A stretch of 27,786 bases of DNA from positions 1-27,786 of the IMG/VR virus record IMGVR_UViG_3300035698_007659. One strand, written 5' to 3'. The DNA comes from a virus. The translations under genes were made by a program, and so were the position numbers. Each line of letters opens with the position of its first letter. Positions within the stretch are counted from its first letter, which is position 1. Below the pieces are notes generated by a model. That model did not search any database. It was given only the letters and a program-made list of their open reading frames with translations, and was not told the origin of the DNA. Shown here piece after piece: positions 8,553 to 16,196 of the stretch.

Positions 8553-8879
8553 TTAGTTACTGGCCTTGGTGTCACGATTCAATTGTTTGGTTTCTGCATA
8601 TCCAGCAGCTTCCTTCGCTATCTTATCTGCCTCCTTACCAGTGAGCAAATTTTCCTGTCGAGGTTTTCCTGACCCCTTTTTGTTTTTATGGTCCTTGGAC
8701 TTCAGAGCATTTCTACCCGGCCCATTCCCATTCATCCAGGTCCTCCAACACTCAAAGCCGGTGCCCGTCACGGTCTTAGCAGACCCTACGATATCACCCT
8801 TGGCATTTTTCGGATAGAAGGTGAGTTCAATAGGCGAGTTTCTTACTTCGCCCCCATCTGGATTGTCTAAGACACTCAT
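8553..8879 (-). CDS. Small unknown protein before the ribonucleotide reductase
   Basis: A 108-residue polar protein that I do not recognise. It has a beta-rich N-terminal part with FECWRTWMNG near residue 45, and a Lys-rich tail likely to be disordered. Its stop codon abuts the reductase ATG, so translation is probably coupled. AGGA is 7 bases before its ATG. It is the first gene after the terminator at 8901-8934, but no clear promoter is visible in the 20 bp between them. Confidence 0.6.
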   Translation of the reverse strand: MSVLDNPDGGEVRNSPIELTFYPKNAKGDIVGSAKTVTGTGFECWRTWMNGNGPGRNALKSKDHKNKKGSGKPRQENLLTGKEADKIAKEAAGYAETKQLNRDTKASN

Positions 8880-8900
8880 TTAATTTTCCTATAGATAGAC

Positions 8901-8934
8901 ATAAAGAAAAGGCCCCCCAAATATTTGGGGAGCC
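8901..8934 (-). terminator. Intrinsic terminator
   Basis: On the minus strand GGCTCCCCAA, a 4-nt loop ATAT and TTGGGGGGCC form a stem of nine paired bases with one mismatch, followed by TTTTCTT. It lies downstream of the noncoding segment that follows dCMP deaminase. Confidence 0.85.
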
Positions 8935-9148
8935 TTGTAAATTTTTAAGCGGCACTATTAGATATGGAGATATTACCACGATTAATTTTTCTGCCTCTCA
9001 ATGAAGCTTACTATCGTAGGTTAAACCATAAAAGGCTGGAGGCAGTACCGCTTTAACGAGTATGAACCTAATCGTAGGTTATCTACGTTTTTTAGACTCC
9101 AGCACTATTTAGATATACACCATCTGGAGGTGTCTCGCCTGTAGGTTT
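8935..9148 (-). ncRNA. Candidate structured noncoding RNA or 3' UTR element
   Basis: A 214 bp stretch without a credible gene, between the dCMP deaminase stop and an intrinsic terminator. It contains nested complementary arms: AAGCGG (8947-8952) with CCGCTT (9048-9053), and inside them CTGCCTC (8991-8997) with GAGGCAG (9039-9045). It also holds two copies of ATCGTAGGTT (9013-9022 and 9071-9080). Nested helices plus a terminator at the 3' end are what an independent small RNA or a structured 3' end would show. No known RNA family is recognised. Confidence 0.4.
8952..9116. repeat. Direct repeats flanking the noncoding segment
   Basis: GCACTATTAGATAT at 8952-8965 recurs as GCACTATTTAGATAT at 9102-9116 (one inserted T). 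Between them lie the two 10-base copies of ATCGTAGGTT. The repeats may be binding sites or traces of a local duplication. Confidence 0.6.
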
Positions 9149-9583
9149 TTACAGATATTCGAAAACGACCTCATTAGCCCTGAAATTATCAATTGCCCTA
9201 TCCATAATTTCTGCCCATCTGCCCGCCTTGTTCTGGGGCATTTCTGGTGCATATACATACTTGATACCCGCCCTAATAATTCTCTCTGAACATTCCAGAC
9301 AGGGAGAGAGAGGCCACACAAATAGATGGTAGTCCACAAGGCAGTTTACGGAAAACTGAATAGCATTAATTTCCGCATGAACTATTTTGGACAGCTTAAT
9401 CGACCTATTCAGATAGTCAGCAGGCAGGTCAAGGTCTCCCGCTGGAAACCCATTGAAACCAACTGAGGCAATAGACTTATCAGGGCGAACTATAACGCAC
9501 CCACACTTAGTAGAGGGGTCCTTTGACCATCCGCCCACTTCCTTTGCTAGGCCCAGAAATCTATACTTCCATTTTTCGTTCAA
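9149..9583 (-). CDS. dCMP deaminase
   Basis: A 144-residue cytidine/deoxycytidylate deaminase that would turn dCMP into dUMP, the substrate of the phage thymidylate synthase. The zinc site is complete: H69-A-E71 with the catalytic Glu, and P-C95-L-E-C98. The family N-terminal signature SKDPSTKCGCVIV is at 20-32 and the GFNGFP loop follows. The family domain begins only a few residues from the start, so the TTG at 9583 is the likely start codon; no in-frame ATG is available. The Shine-Dalgarno is weak. Transcription probably continues from the protease gene upstream and ends at 8901-8934. Confidence 0.9.
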   Translation of the reverse strand: MNEKWKYRFLGLAKEVGGWSKDPSTKCGCVIVRPDKSIASVGFNGFPAGDLDLPADYLNRSIKLSKIVHAEINAIQFSVNCLVDYHLFVWPLSPCLECSERIIRAGIKYVYAPEMPQNKAGRWAEIMDRAIDNFRANEVVFEYL

Positions 9584-9655
9584 TGTAGTCTTTCAACGCT
9601 TGGTCTTGCAGTAGAAACCCCACCATGAATATTTCTTTCTGCCAGACTCTTCATC

Positions 9656-10579
9656 TTATTTTTTGGTAGATTCAGAAAAACTAATCCCAACATCCTCAAC
9701 CCTACTAGCATCCTTCAAATCTTTTAGGGTGGGCATTTTAGCAGATGGGTCCAAGGCCCATTCTGCGTCCACGCTTTTAGCCCATTCTCTCATTCGTCTC
9801 ACAGGGACTATAAAGTTGAAGCCTTCTCCAGCGCCTCTTACTAGCATTCCCACATACTCTCCTTGATTATCTTTCCATTGAGAGTTATCGTTCCTTGCAA
9901 GGAAGACTCCACCACCGGATGAACCAGGAAATGCAGTAGCTGTAGTCTGGTCAAAGACAGTACCGTCTCCACTACCTAACTGGATGACTCTGCCTTGTTG
10001 AGAATAGACCCCACTAGTCATAGAGTTGGCGCCAATCTGTCCGAGCAGAGACCCCACATGAAATAGATTGGTGCCTAGTTCGGGAATTCTCTCTTCCAGG
10101 TAAAATGTGGCCGACTTGTCTACAAAGCCTAGCTTACGAACCATTAGAAGGGCTAGGTCTTCACCCTCATACGCGTCAGAATAGCGAATCACCTTGGCAT
10201 CCATCTTATATTCGCCAATTCTCCGACCACCCTCAGTTAGTTCCTGAACAATTTGGGCGTCTCGGAATTCCACCAACTGTCTGTTGGTCCCCGTCTTAGG
10301 GTCGATTACAGTGCGAACCTCTCTCAGATTATCAATTACGTGAGCTGCTGTCCACACAAAGTTAACCTTAACTGTTTCGTCACTCTCACCATCTAGCTTT
10401 ACTTCACGGGTAATTAGTACTCCAGAACCCTGACCCCCACCACCATCAGTATCTGACGACTTAATGGTTACTGAAATGTCTTGAAGGTGTTGAGCTACGC
10501 CATCTTGAGCTAAACCTACGCCTGCGATACATACTAATAGGACCAAACTAGTTACAAATGATTGAAGTCTCATAAACAA
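9656..10579 (-). CDS. Secreted trypsin-like serine protease
   Basis: A 307-residue protein with an N-terminal signal peptide: a short basic start, then a hydrophobic core SLVLLVCIAGVGLA and a likely cut after AQ near residue 25. It is followed by a chymotrypsin-fold domain. The catalytic triad is visible: H80 in WTAAHVID, D141 in GEDLALL, S221 in FPGSSGGGVF. A Gly-rich stretch (45-53) precedes the first strand of the fold. There is no PDZ domain, so it is not a full HtrA. AGGAG lies 8 bases before the ATG and a near-consensus promoter sits at 10642-10669. An exported active protease on a phage is unusual. It could act in the host periplasm, on other phages' receptors or on host surface proteins. 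Confidence 0.88.
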   Translation of the reverse strand: MFMRLQSFVTSLVLLVCIAGVGLAQDGVAQHLQDISVTIKSSDTDGGGGQGSGVLITREVKLDGESDETVKVNFVWTAAHVIDNLREVRTVIDPKTGTNRQLVEFRDAQIVQELTEGGRRIGEYKMDAKVIRYSDAYEGEDLALLMVRKLGFVDKSATFYLEERIPELGTNLFHVGSLLGQIGANSMTSGVYSQQGRVIQLGSGDGTVFDQTTATAFPGSSGGGVFLARNDNSQWKDNQGEYVGMLVRGAGEGFNFIVPVRRMREWAKSVDAEWALDPSAKMPTLKDLKDASRVEDVGISFSESTKK

Positions 10580-10641
10580 TACTCCTAATACTGAGACCTA
10601 TTACGGGAGGCTCACACAATGCGAACCTTCTTGCCAATCAC

Positions 10642-10669
10642 ATTTTAGGGGATATCCGAGATTTGTCAA
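10642..10669 (-). promoter_or_regulatory. Sigma70-type promoter for the secreted protease
   Basis: Minus strand: TTGACA (10669-10664), a 16 bp spacer, TAAAAT (10647-10642). Predicted start near 10635, giving a leader of about 55 nt. The -35 overlaps the stop codon region of the upstream NlpC/P60-like gene. It shares the CCCTTGACAAA context with the phoH promoter. Confidence 0.8.
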
Positions 10670-11355
10670 GGGTCAAGTGTAAAAAGATAGGAAAGTCTGG
10701 GAGATTGAGCTATGTCTCCAGGCTCAGTCCAGTCATCAGACTTATTCTTTGTTAGGTCGTACCCATTACTATTAAACGAATAGGAGACGGCGGTACTACA
10801 CACAGGGTAGACAATTTCTGATACAGTATCAAGTTGAAGGCTTTCCGTATCCATAAAAAGCCTGAAAAAAGCCAAGTTATGCTTAGCAATCCACCATATG
10901 CGTTGCCACCCATAGGGCAGTCCAGTCATTTTTCTCATAGTTTTAGTAACAGTGCGAGAATTAATCTCACGTCTCTCTAAGGTGGGCTCTAACGTCTCAA
11001 CATTAAGTTTCCACTCAGAACAAAAGGTTACTGGGCGATACACATCAATTTTACCTGGGTTTTCTTCTACCTGCCTCCACAGATTAACAGCTCTACCTCC
11101 TCCACCAGCATTCTTATTAAACAGAGAGGCTACAGGACCACCCTCTTTAAACTCTACACACTCCAAGATGCCCTCTGCGGTATTGTCTTCGTAGACCCAG
11201 GAGGCCAATCCCACATGAGTATAAGAGCTTTTGCTGGCCCTAGAGATGAAGTAGCTGGCCCAACTAGACCCACGAAACAACAAAACGTCCGCCTCATTAA
11301 TGAAGGGTTTTGCGTCTATGTATGAAACATATATCTTATTCTCTTGATAGCCCAT
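10666..11355 (-). CDS. Permuted NlpC/P60 (YiiX-like) papain-fold hydrolase
   Basis: A 229-residue protein with the circularly permuted NlpC/P60 arrangement, in which the catalytic His comes before the Cys. ADVLLFRGSSWASYFISRAS with YTHVGL places H47 at the end of the first motif. The catalytic Cys is C186 in VYPVCSTAVSYSF. YiiX/YebB relatives have been linked to amide or lipid hydrolysis and in bacteria to cell-wall or membrane processes. No signal peptide is visible. It follows a terminator (11369-11406) and a probable virion protein, so a role in lysis or entry is possible but unproven. Confidence 0.75.
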   Translation of the reverse strand: MGYQENKIYVSYIDAKPFINEADVLLFRGSSWASYFISRASKSSYTHVGLASWVYEDNTAEGILECVEFKEGGPVASLFNKNAGGGGRAVNLWRQVEENPGKIDVYRPVTFCSEWKLNVETLEPTLERREINSRTVTKTMRKMTGLPYGWQRIWWIAKHNLAFFRLFMDTESLQLDTVSEIVYPVCSTAVSYSFNSNGYDLTKNKSDDWTEPGDIAQSPRLSYLFTLDP

Positions 11356-11368
11356 TTAAGTCTCGACA

Positions 11369-11406
11369 TAAAAATAGGCTGACGACCATGAAGACCGTCA
11401 GCCTTA
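11369..11406 (-). terminator. Intrinsic terminator after the probable virion protein
   Basis: Minus strand: AGGCTGACG (11404-11396) pairs with CGTCAGCCT (11384-11376) across an 11-nt loop and is followed by ATTTTT. It lies about 20 bases after the stop of the gene at 11427-12311. Confidence 0.85.
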
Positions 11407-11426
11407 TTGAAAAATTAAGGTAAAAA

Positions 11427-12311
11427 TTAACCAGTTTTTGCGGTGTAATCCACAAGGATGGTTCCATCACCAGTAGTAGTACCAGCCTTCTGATTACCAG
11501 ACTGCTTGTATACAAGTTCACCAGGGATGGCCCTGGTTGGGGTGGCTGCATGGTCAGCAGTACCATCCGTCACAGTATTGCCACCAACGTCACCAATGCT
11601 ATCATCAGCCGTAGTTGGTGCGGTTGACCAAACGCCACTATACTCATTCCAATAGCCAGCACGAATAGCAGTTGCTACCTTGGTAGTCCTGCCATGTTCG
11701 ACCTTGTGGATGGAACGCCTAATAGCATAGTCTGAGGAGCCGCTTCTTAGAAGTGTACTAGCAGTACCCCTTAAGGTAACGCTACTTAGTCTACGAGCCA
11801 AATAATTACCCGCTGTCATAACGGCAAAAGTACCAGTGACTGTACCATAAGTCAAGGTGCCTGCTCCAGAAGCATACTTCTTGTCTGTGACAAAGCTGTT
11901 TGCGTCTGGAAGGCTAACCACCCTTTGTGGTCCGCTCAAAATACCGTTTGAGTCTGCTACAATAACACTGGTTCCCACAGTTAGGCCATGAGAAGACTTA
12001 GTGTAGTCAGTTAGACCACTAGCTGAGGCAGCAGATGTAATAGCGGTAGTACCACTAAAGTCTGCGCTTTGTACGCCTTGACGAGCGCTAACCAATACTT
12101 GTGAGCCAAAGATAGTTCTGCCACCGTCACCAATAGCAATACGAGACATGCCCGCACTAGAAGTACTAGCAGAAGTACCAAGGTTTGTTGCTCTACCTAC
12201 ATTCAGGGTAGGTTGGCTACTCGCCCCTACCGCTACGCCAGCCGTAGTAAAATAGTCATTACCAGCGGCTGGATTTACAATCTTATAACTTGTGATGTCT
12301 TTTGTGCCCAT
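11427..12311 (-). CDS. Probable virion structural protein (Ser/Thr/Gly/Ala-rich)
   Basis: A 294-residue protein of low-complexity composition, rich in Ser, Thr, Gly, Ala and Val and poor in Lys and Cys. Short beta strands are separated by small-residue loops, as in head-decoration, fiber or tail surface proteins. A stretch at about 100-150 resembles the repeated beta-sandwich modules of capsid-surface or tail proteins. No signature motif is recognised. It has its own terminator downstream and a 73 bp leader upstream that includes TATAAT (12384-12389 on the plus strand as ATTATA) without a matching -35. This isolated unit suggests high or late expression, fitting a structural gene. Confidence 0.55.
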   Translation of the reverse strand: MGTKDITSYKIVNPAAGNDYFTTAGVAVGASSQPTLNVGRATNLGTSASTSSAGMSRIAIGDGGRTIFGSQVLVSARQGVQSADFSGTTAITSAASASGLTDYTKSSHGLTVGTSVIVADSNGILSGPQRVVSLPDANSFVTDKKYASGAGTLTYGTVTGTFAVMTAGNYLARRLSSVTLRGTASTLLRSGSSDYAIRRSIHKVEHGRTTKVATAIRAGYWNEYSGVWSTAPTTADDSIGDVGGNTVTDGTADHAATPTRAIPGELVYKQSGNQKAGTTTGDGTILVDYTAKTG

Positions 12312-12384
12312 TAGATTTTCTCTTTATATATGAGGCTAAAACACCTATCCTAAAATCCCTACGATAAGGTCCTGGTCCATTTCA

Positions 12385-13026
12385 TTATACACCAAAAAGG
12401 GTGTTGGCCGTATGAATGGAGTTGATTCTTATGCCGTACAAGTCTGCCAACTTAGCTATCCGATATTGTTCAGGGGACATATAGCCCCCATTACTAATGA
12501 CTTTTAGCTTACTAATTTTAGCTATTTCGTGGCAACAAATCAGGTTATTGCTAAACGTGTCGATTCTATGTCCGGTGGAAGGAAGCATGAACTCTATGCC
12601 CAGGGAGTCTATGAGCCTCACCGTATCAAAAAATAGTTCCATGTCAGAATATATGCGATACTCCATCATTACCCTGAGCTGAACATTATGGGTGCTACAT
12701 ACCTTTAGACAACTCTCCAGGTCTATTAGTAGCTTATCCGTTTTCTTATTTATGACCAATGAATGGTTAATCACTAAGTCTATGGTGTTCGCCCCCTTCC
12801 TAATAGAGGAAAGGATGGCGTGCTGTCTTACATCTGTCTCTGACGCCCCACTAGGAAAGTCAATTGGAGTAGCCAGTACCATGTCCGTCAAGTATTCTCT
12901 AGATTCAGCAACATAGGAGGGTAATACCACACTACCATTTAGGTGTAGTTTTACTGCGGTAAACACAGACTCTCTATTCTCTTCTTCAGTTGTTGTCTTA
13001 TTCAGGTGCGCTAGTTCTACATACAT
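12385..13026 (-). CDS. DeoC-like (deoxyribose-phosphate aldolase family) protein lacking the catalytic lysines
   Basis: A 213-residue TIM-barrel protein aligned by eye to DeoC. The order DFPSGASETDV (57-66), KGANTIDLVIN (77-87), RVMMEYRIYSD (118-128), EFMLPSTGHR (145-154) and KVISNGG (175-181) follows DeoC strand by strand. DeoC makes or splits deoxyribose-5-phosphate through a Schiff-base Lys in the motif F-(I/V)-K-T-S-T-G; here that residue is Leu148. The second active-site Lys of the GFKPAGG motif is Ile177 here. The Asp of the DxVxN strand (D83) is kept. It therefore probably does not work as an aldolase and may bind a sugar phosphate or have another role. It lies directly downstream of the ClpP-like gene. 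Confidence 0.75.
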   Translation of the reverse strand: MYVELAHLNKTTTEEENRESVFTAVKLHLNGSVVLPSYVAESREYLTDMVLATPIDFPSGASETDVRQHAILSSIRKGANTIDLVINHSLVINKKTDKLLIDLESCLKVCSTHNVQLRVMMEYRIYSDMELFFDTVRLIDSLGIEFMLPSTGHRIDTFSNNLICCHEIAKISKLKVISNGGYMSPEQYRIAKLADLYGIRINSIHTANTLFGV

Positions 13027-13027
13027 A

Positions 13028-13702
13028 TTAGTCTGTGACGTTCAATAGAGTATCAATATTTTCATATCCTACGTCGCCCAGAACAGCATCTGCAAAGCCA
13101 TAATATACAGCCTCTCTTGCTGTCAAGTACCATTCCTGCTTCTTATCTATCTTCGTTTGAATGCCCTTCAATATAGCCTTATCTTCTTTACCCTGCCAGA
13201 ATTCCCCATGCTTAGCCCTGTCTACGTAGATATCCATCATAACACGGTTGGCCCTTTTAATTTCTTCGGCCCAAGAAAGGAACCCTTTTATGGTGTCTCC
13301 ATTAGCAGTTTGTCCTTCGTGAATCATTAGGCAGGTGTTGGGCATCATCACTCTGTAGTCGGCAGCCTGAAAAATAATGCTGCTCATAGAGGTCACATTA
13401 GAGTAGGCCAGTATGGTAGTTGGAGCCGCACAAGTCTTAATGGCGTCAAAAATTCCCATACCATACCACCAATCACCCCCCATAGTTAGGGAGTGGATAA
13501 GAATAGGATTTTTATTTTGGGCAGAAAGAAAATTAATGTTTTTGGCGAACGTCGAACACATACGGAAATCCACACCAGGTTCTTCTATGTCGAAGAAGCC
13601 GTGTAGATATATTTCCCTGGTTAGAATGTGAAGGCCATACTCATGTATAACGGAAACTACTTCGTTTTTCGACGAAATATTCCCTCTAGTTTTAGGGGGC
13701 AT
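13028..13702 (-). CDS. ClpP-like serine protease
   Basis: A 224-residue ClpP/crotonase-fold protease. Seen: strand and loop ILIHSLTMGGDWWYGMGIFD (67-86), the nucleophile S105 in SNVTSMSSIIFQAAD (family pattern A-S-M-G), H128 in CLMIHEG, and the C-terminal LTAREAVYYGFADAVLG. The third triad residue cannot be assigned with certainty. Phage ClpP-like proteins can act as prohead proteases or replace or alter host Clp proteolysis. No ClpX-type partner or capsid gene is visible in this window, so the role is open. AGGAG is 8 bases before the ATG, supporting this start despite a 46 bp overlap with the upstream gene. Confidence 0.85.
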   Translation of the reverse strand: MPPKTRGNISSKNEVVSVIHEYGLHILTREIYLHGFFDIEEPGVDFRMCSTFAKNINFLSAQNKNPILIHSLTMGGDWWYGMGIFDAIKTCAAPTTILAYSNVTSMSSIIFQAADYRVMMPNTCLMIHEGQTANGDTIKGFLSWAEEIKRANRVMMDIYVDRAKHGEFWQGKEDKAILKGIQTKIDKKQEWYLTAREAVYYGFADAVLGDVGYENIDTLLNVTD

Positions 13703-14259
13703 GGGGCTTTCTCCTGATGTTCTAGGTAGGATGAAACTCGGTGGTTAATACAGTTGAGAACCTCCCTGTCTTTGAAGAGACGGCCAATACCAATCCTAAC
13801 TCTATAGCGAGTGTAGACCGTTTGGCTTTCTACCCCTTCTACATCATCAATAAGCTGGATAATCTTTCGGCTAATGGGGAAATTAGTGTACCCAAGCCAG
13901 AAGTTAAAGACCTTACTGGGATTACTCTCCTCCGTCATAGGAATAAAGCCGAGTGGAGTGTGCATAATTTTTATGTTCTTACCAAAATCAGGTAGGAAGT
14001 CAACTCCCTCATCAATATTGTCCGAGGTAAACTTGGTGTCTTCGCCGTCAGGAGAGAGGGCTCCAGGCCACTCATCTTCGAGAAAGTTGTCTCCATAGGG
14101 GTCTTTCCATTTTTCCCAGGCAATAAATTTCTTGGGAGTCTCCCTGGTAACCTTATCGTTAGTTGAAATAACTTCAAAGTTGGTCCCAATAGCCATCTCA
14201 ATAGACTGTTGGGTCTGCTGTAGGGCTTCCATAGGGGAAATCTTCTTGTGATTTTTCAT
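13657..14259 (-). CDS. Unknown 200-residue protein
   Basis: No family recognised. The protein is soluble. It has a basic, helical N-terminus (MKNHKKISPMEALQQTQQSI), an acidic middle with many Asp and Pro (70-105), an aromatic segment (VFNFWLGYTNFPISRKI) near 117-133, and a basic C-terminus. The aromatic stretch, followed by VYTRYRVRIGIGRLF, looks like a compact alpha/beta domain. Its start follows the thymidylate synthase stop by 5 bp and its end overlaps the ClpP-like gene by 46 bp, so it belongs to the same operon. Confidence 0.6.
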   Translation of the reverse strand: MKNHKKISPMEALQQTQQSIEMAIGTNFEVISTNDKVTRETPKKFIAWEKWKDPYGDNFLEDEWPGALSPDGEDTKFTSDNIDEGVDFLPDFGKNIKIMHTPLGFIPMTEESNPSKVFNFWLGYTNFPISRKIIQLIDDVEGVESQTVYTRYRVRIGIGRLFKDREVLNCINHRVSSYLEHQEKAPCPLKLEGIFRRKTK

Positions 14260-14264
14260 ATTGT

Positions 14265-15245
14265 TTATACCGCCACCTTACCGAAGTCAATTTTACTTTG
14301 AGGGTTATATCCTGATAGCTCTACGTCTTGGTGCGTCCAGTCAAAGATAGAAGTGAAATTGGGCAGGGTTAATGTAGGAAAGGCTTGTGGGGTCCTTGAT
14401 AACTGTTCCTTTACTCCGTCAAGTTGATTCTCATAGATGTGGCAGTTACACAGCATACCGTTGAGGTTACCTGCTTGCATACCAGCTTCCTTAGCGAGTA
14501 GCTCTAATAGGAGGGCGTAACTGGCTATGTTACATGGTCCGCCAAGTGGTAAATCGCACGAACGCTGGCTCCAATGTAAGTTTAATACACCGTTTATGTG
14601 GGTGAGGAACCAAATAGTATGGCAAGGGAAGAGGGCCATCTGAGATAAATTCTTTACATCCCAAGCAGAACAGACCATTCTTCTATCATTTGGATTGGTC
14701 TTTAGAGTGTTGACTATGTGGGCTAGCTGGTCGCCCTCACTCAGCGAGGCCGGAGGGAAAGCTCTATTGTTGGGGCCTGCATAAGACCTACCGAATCTTC
14801 TCCATCCGTGAGAATAGCCAAGAGGTCCGAGGTCTTTTTCTTCTACTTGAGCCATTTTTCTTAGTTCGTCTGTAGAAAGGGGACCCTCTATATGGTCTTG
14901 GACATATTGCTCGTCCTCTCCTAAACATCCTTCTAAGCACATAGTCTGTCTATGTTCTATATCCTCAACCATGTCATTAACCTTGAAGGGATTTGCCCAG
15001 GCCGACCAAAACCCGCAACCTCTATCCTCATACCATTTCTTATCAGTAATACCCTTAATAAATCCCTCCAACTCCACCCTAATAGACTTAAATGCCATCT
15101 TCTTAGTAGTCAATAGAGGGAAACCCTCTCTCATGTCATGGCTAAAGTGTTGGTTCGCTACAGCAAAAGTGTCTATTCCAGTCCTATTAGACTGTCGGAC
15201 TCCCTTGCTAAGGGTATATTCCAAGATGTCCAGGTAGGCTTTCAT
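14265..15245 (-). CDS. thyA: Thymidylate synthase (ThyA type) with an internal insertion
   Basis: A 326-residue ThyA-family enzyme converting dUMP to dTMP with methylene-tetrahydrofolate. Seen: RTGIDTF and the GFPLLTTKKM loop (21-50), GPLGYSHGWRRFG (140-152), RRMVCSAWDV, the catalytic C208 in ALFPCHT, QRSCDLPLGGPCNIASYALL and a C-terminal PxxKI..VAV. N239 in GPCNIAS is the residue that selects dUMP; dCMP hydroxymethylases carry Asp there. It is about 60 residues longer than E. coli ThyA because of an insertion at about 85-138, between the WADE-equivalent WAN and LGP. ATG at 15245 overlaps the upstream stop as ATGA and has GGGGGAG ahead of it, so it is preferred over the frame-open codon at 15284. 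Confidence 0.93.
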   Translation of the reverse strand: MKAYLDILEYTLSKGVRQSNRTGIDTFAVANQHFSHDMREGFPLLTTKKMAFKSIRVELEGFIKGITDKKWYEDRGCGFWSAWANPFKVNDMVEDIEHRQTMCLEGCLGEDEQYVQDHIEGPLSTDELRKMAQVEEKDLGPLGYSHGWRRFGRSYAGPNNRAFPPASLSEGDQLAHIVNTLKTNPNDRRMVCSAWDVKNLSQMALFPCHTIWFLTHINGVLNLHWSQRSCDLPLGGPCNIASYALLLELLAKEAGMQAGNLNGMLCNCHIYENQLDGVKEQLSRTPQAFPTLTLPNFTSIFDWTHQDVELSGYNPQSKIDFGKVAV

Positions 15246-15691
15246 CTGGTGTCTCCCCCAAATACTTGGGAGGGCTTGATACAATCGTCATTGCTTTCCT
15301 TATAGAAGGATTCCCAAGACTTCATAATAGCCTTGCCAAACTCAGTATCCTCTACATTCTGGCAGCTCTGCCTGGTAATAATACCGGCGATGGTGGACTT
15401 CATTTCGCCCTCATTCAACTGATAGAGCATCCGACCTATGGCCATAGCCTCATCATTAGAGTTGACCCCATCGTCTATCTCTACAAGTATCTGACACTCA
15501 TTATTGCGAAACAAGACGACCTGGATTTGGGCGATAGAGTTTTCCGGCAAACTAGACAGCCCGAACTCTTCTACTGGGGGAGTCGCCTGCTCTTGAATAA
15601 GGGCAGCTTGCCGCTCCTTAATCTGATTGTCTGCGAGGTCATTGGCGGAAGGATAACTTCGCCCCACAAGGAACTCTAAAAATTTAATCAT
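15242..15691 (-). CDS. Unknown 149-residue protein upstream of thyA
   Basis: No recognised family. After a short aromatic N-terminus (MIKFLEFLVGRSYPS) comes a Gln/Glu/Pro-rich linker, then an alpha/beta domain with IAQIQVVLFRNNECQILVEI (two strands) and several helices. There is no signal peptide. The C-terminal stop overlaps the thyA start (ATGA), so translation is coupled. AGGA is 8 bases before the ATG. Confidence 0.65.
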   Translation of the reverse strand: MIKFLEFLVGRSYPSANDLADNQIKERQAALIQEQATPPVEEFGLSSLPENSIAQIQVVLFRNNECQILVEIDDGVNSNDEAMAIGRMLYQLNEGEMKSTIAGIITRQSCQNVEDTEFGKAIMKSWESFYKESNDDCIKPSQVFGGDTR

Positions 15692-15704
15692 GTTGTATGT
15701 CCTG

Positions 15705-16196
15705 TTAAAGGTTTATTTGTGCAACGATAGCCTCTTCCCTATCTTTAGGGGAGAGATTATCAATACGAGTGAATAGTGGGTCGTGAAAAATAACAGCTTT
15801 ATCGTAGAGGAAGATAGTAGCATTACCATCTCCCGCAGCCCCAATAATTCTTTTCGGTGTAGTTTCCTGTACCCATTTTCTGAGCAGTAAGGTATTAGCT
15901 ATATGAACCTCATCAGTAAGATGGGCCCATAAAGTAGAGGTAGTTATCATGATGCCACTGGCAGTGCCAGACTTAGGATTAAAGGTCTCTATCGCAATAT
16001 TCCCACTACGTATAGCATAGACATCGTTTTTGACCTCTATAGTAAAAGCCATGAGTCCGAGAATAGCGTCAATATCATGGCCAGAGAATTTCTTCCCCAC
16101 ATTCTGCCTGGATGAGACAATGTTGGTGCTGTCGAGTAAGGACATAACTAACCTTTCTCCTGCATCACCTATGGCTAAATCTTTTCTGATGGTCAT
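15705..16196 (-). CDS. PD-(D/E)XK nuclease, Holliday-junction-resolvase-like
   Basis: A 163-residue protein with the nuclease core of archaeal Hjc or phage resolvase-like enzymes. An N-terminal helix contains GDAGERLVMSLL (E14), then GHDIDAIL (D43), AFTIEVKND (E54, K56) and GNIAIE. The pattern E ... D ... E-x-K fits the catalytic set for metal-dependent phosphodiester cleavage. Function would be resolving branched recombination intermediates before packaging, by analogy. A restriction-like or Card1-like nuclease remains possible. Its ATG overlaps the TGA stop of the sigma factor gene. Confidence 0.72.
   Translation of the reverse strand: MTIRKDLAIGDAGERLVMSLLDSTNIVSSRQNVGKKFSGHDIDAILGLMAFTIEVKNDVYAIRSGNIAIETFNPKSGTASGIMITTSTLWAHLTDEVHIANTLLLRKWVQETTPKRIIGAAGDGNATIFLYDKAVIFHDPLFTRIDNLSPKDREEAIVAQINL

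Noticed and set aside
9561-9626. 21-codon frame MVGFLLQDQALKDYIERKME before dCMP deaminase
   Set aside because: It overlaps the deaminase start and has no support beyond an open frame; it might only couple translation.
12384-12389. TATAAT before the probable virion protein
   Set aside because: No -35 box lies at 15-18 bp and no TGn extension is present, so it is not listed as a promoter.
14264-14290. TTGACT-15-TATAAA upstream of the gene at 13657-14259
   Set aside because: The spacer is short and the predicted start would fall on the ATG itself; the gene is already coupled to thyA.
14265-15245. dCMP hydroxymethylase instead of thymidylate synthase
   Set aside because: The substrate-selecting residue is Asn239 (GPCNIAS), as in thymidylate synthases, not Asp.
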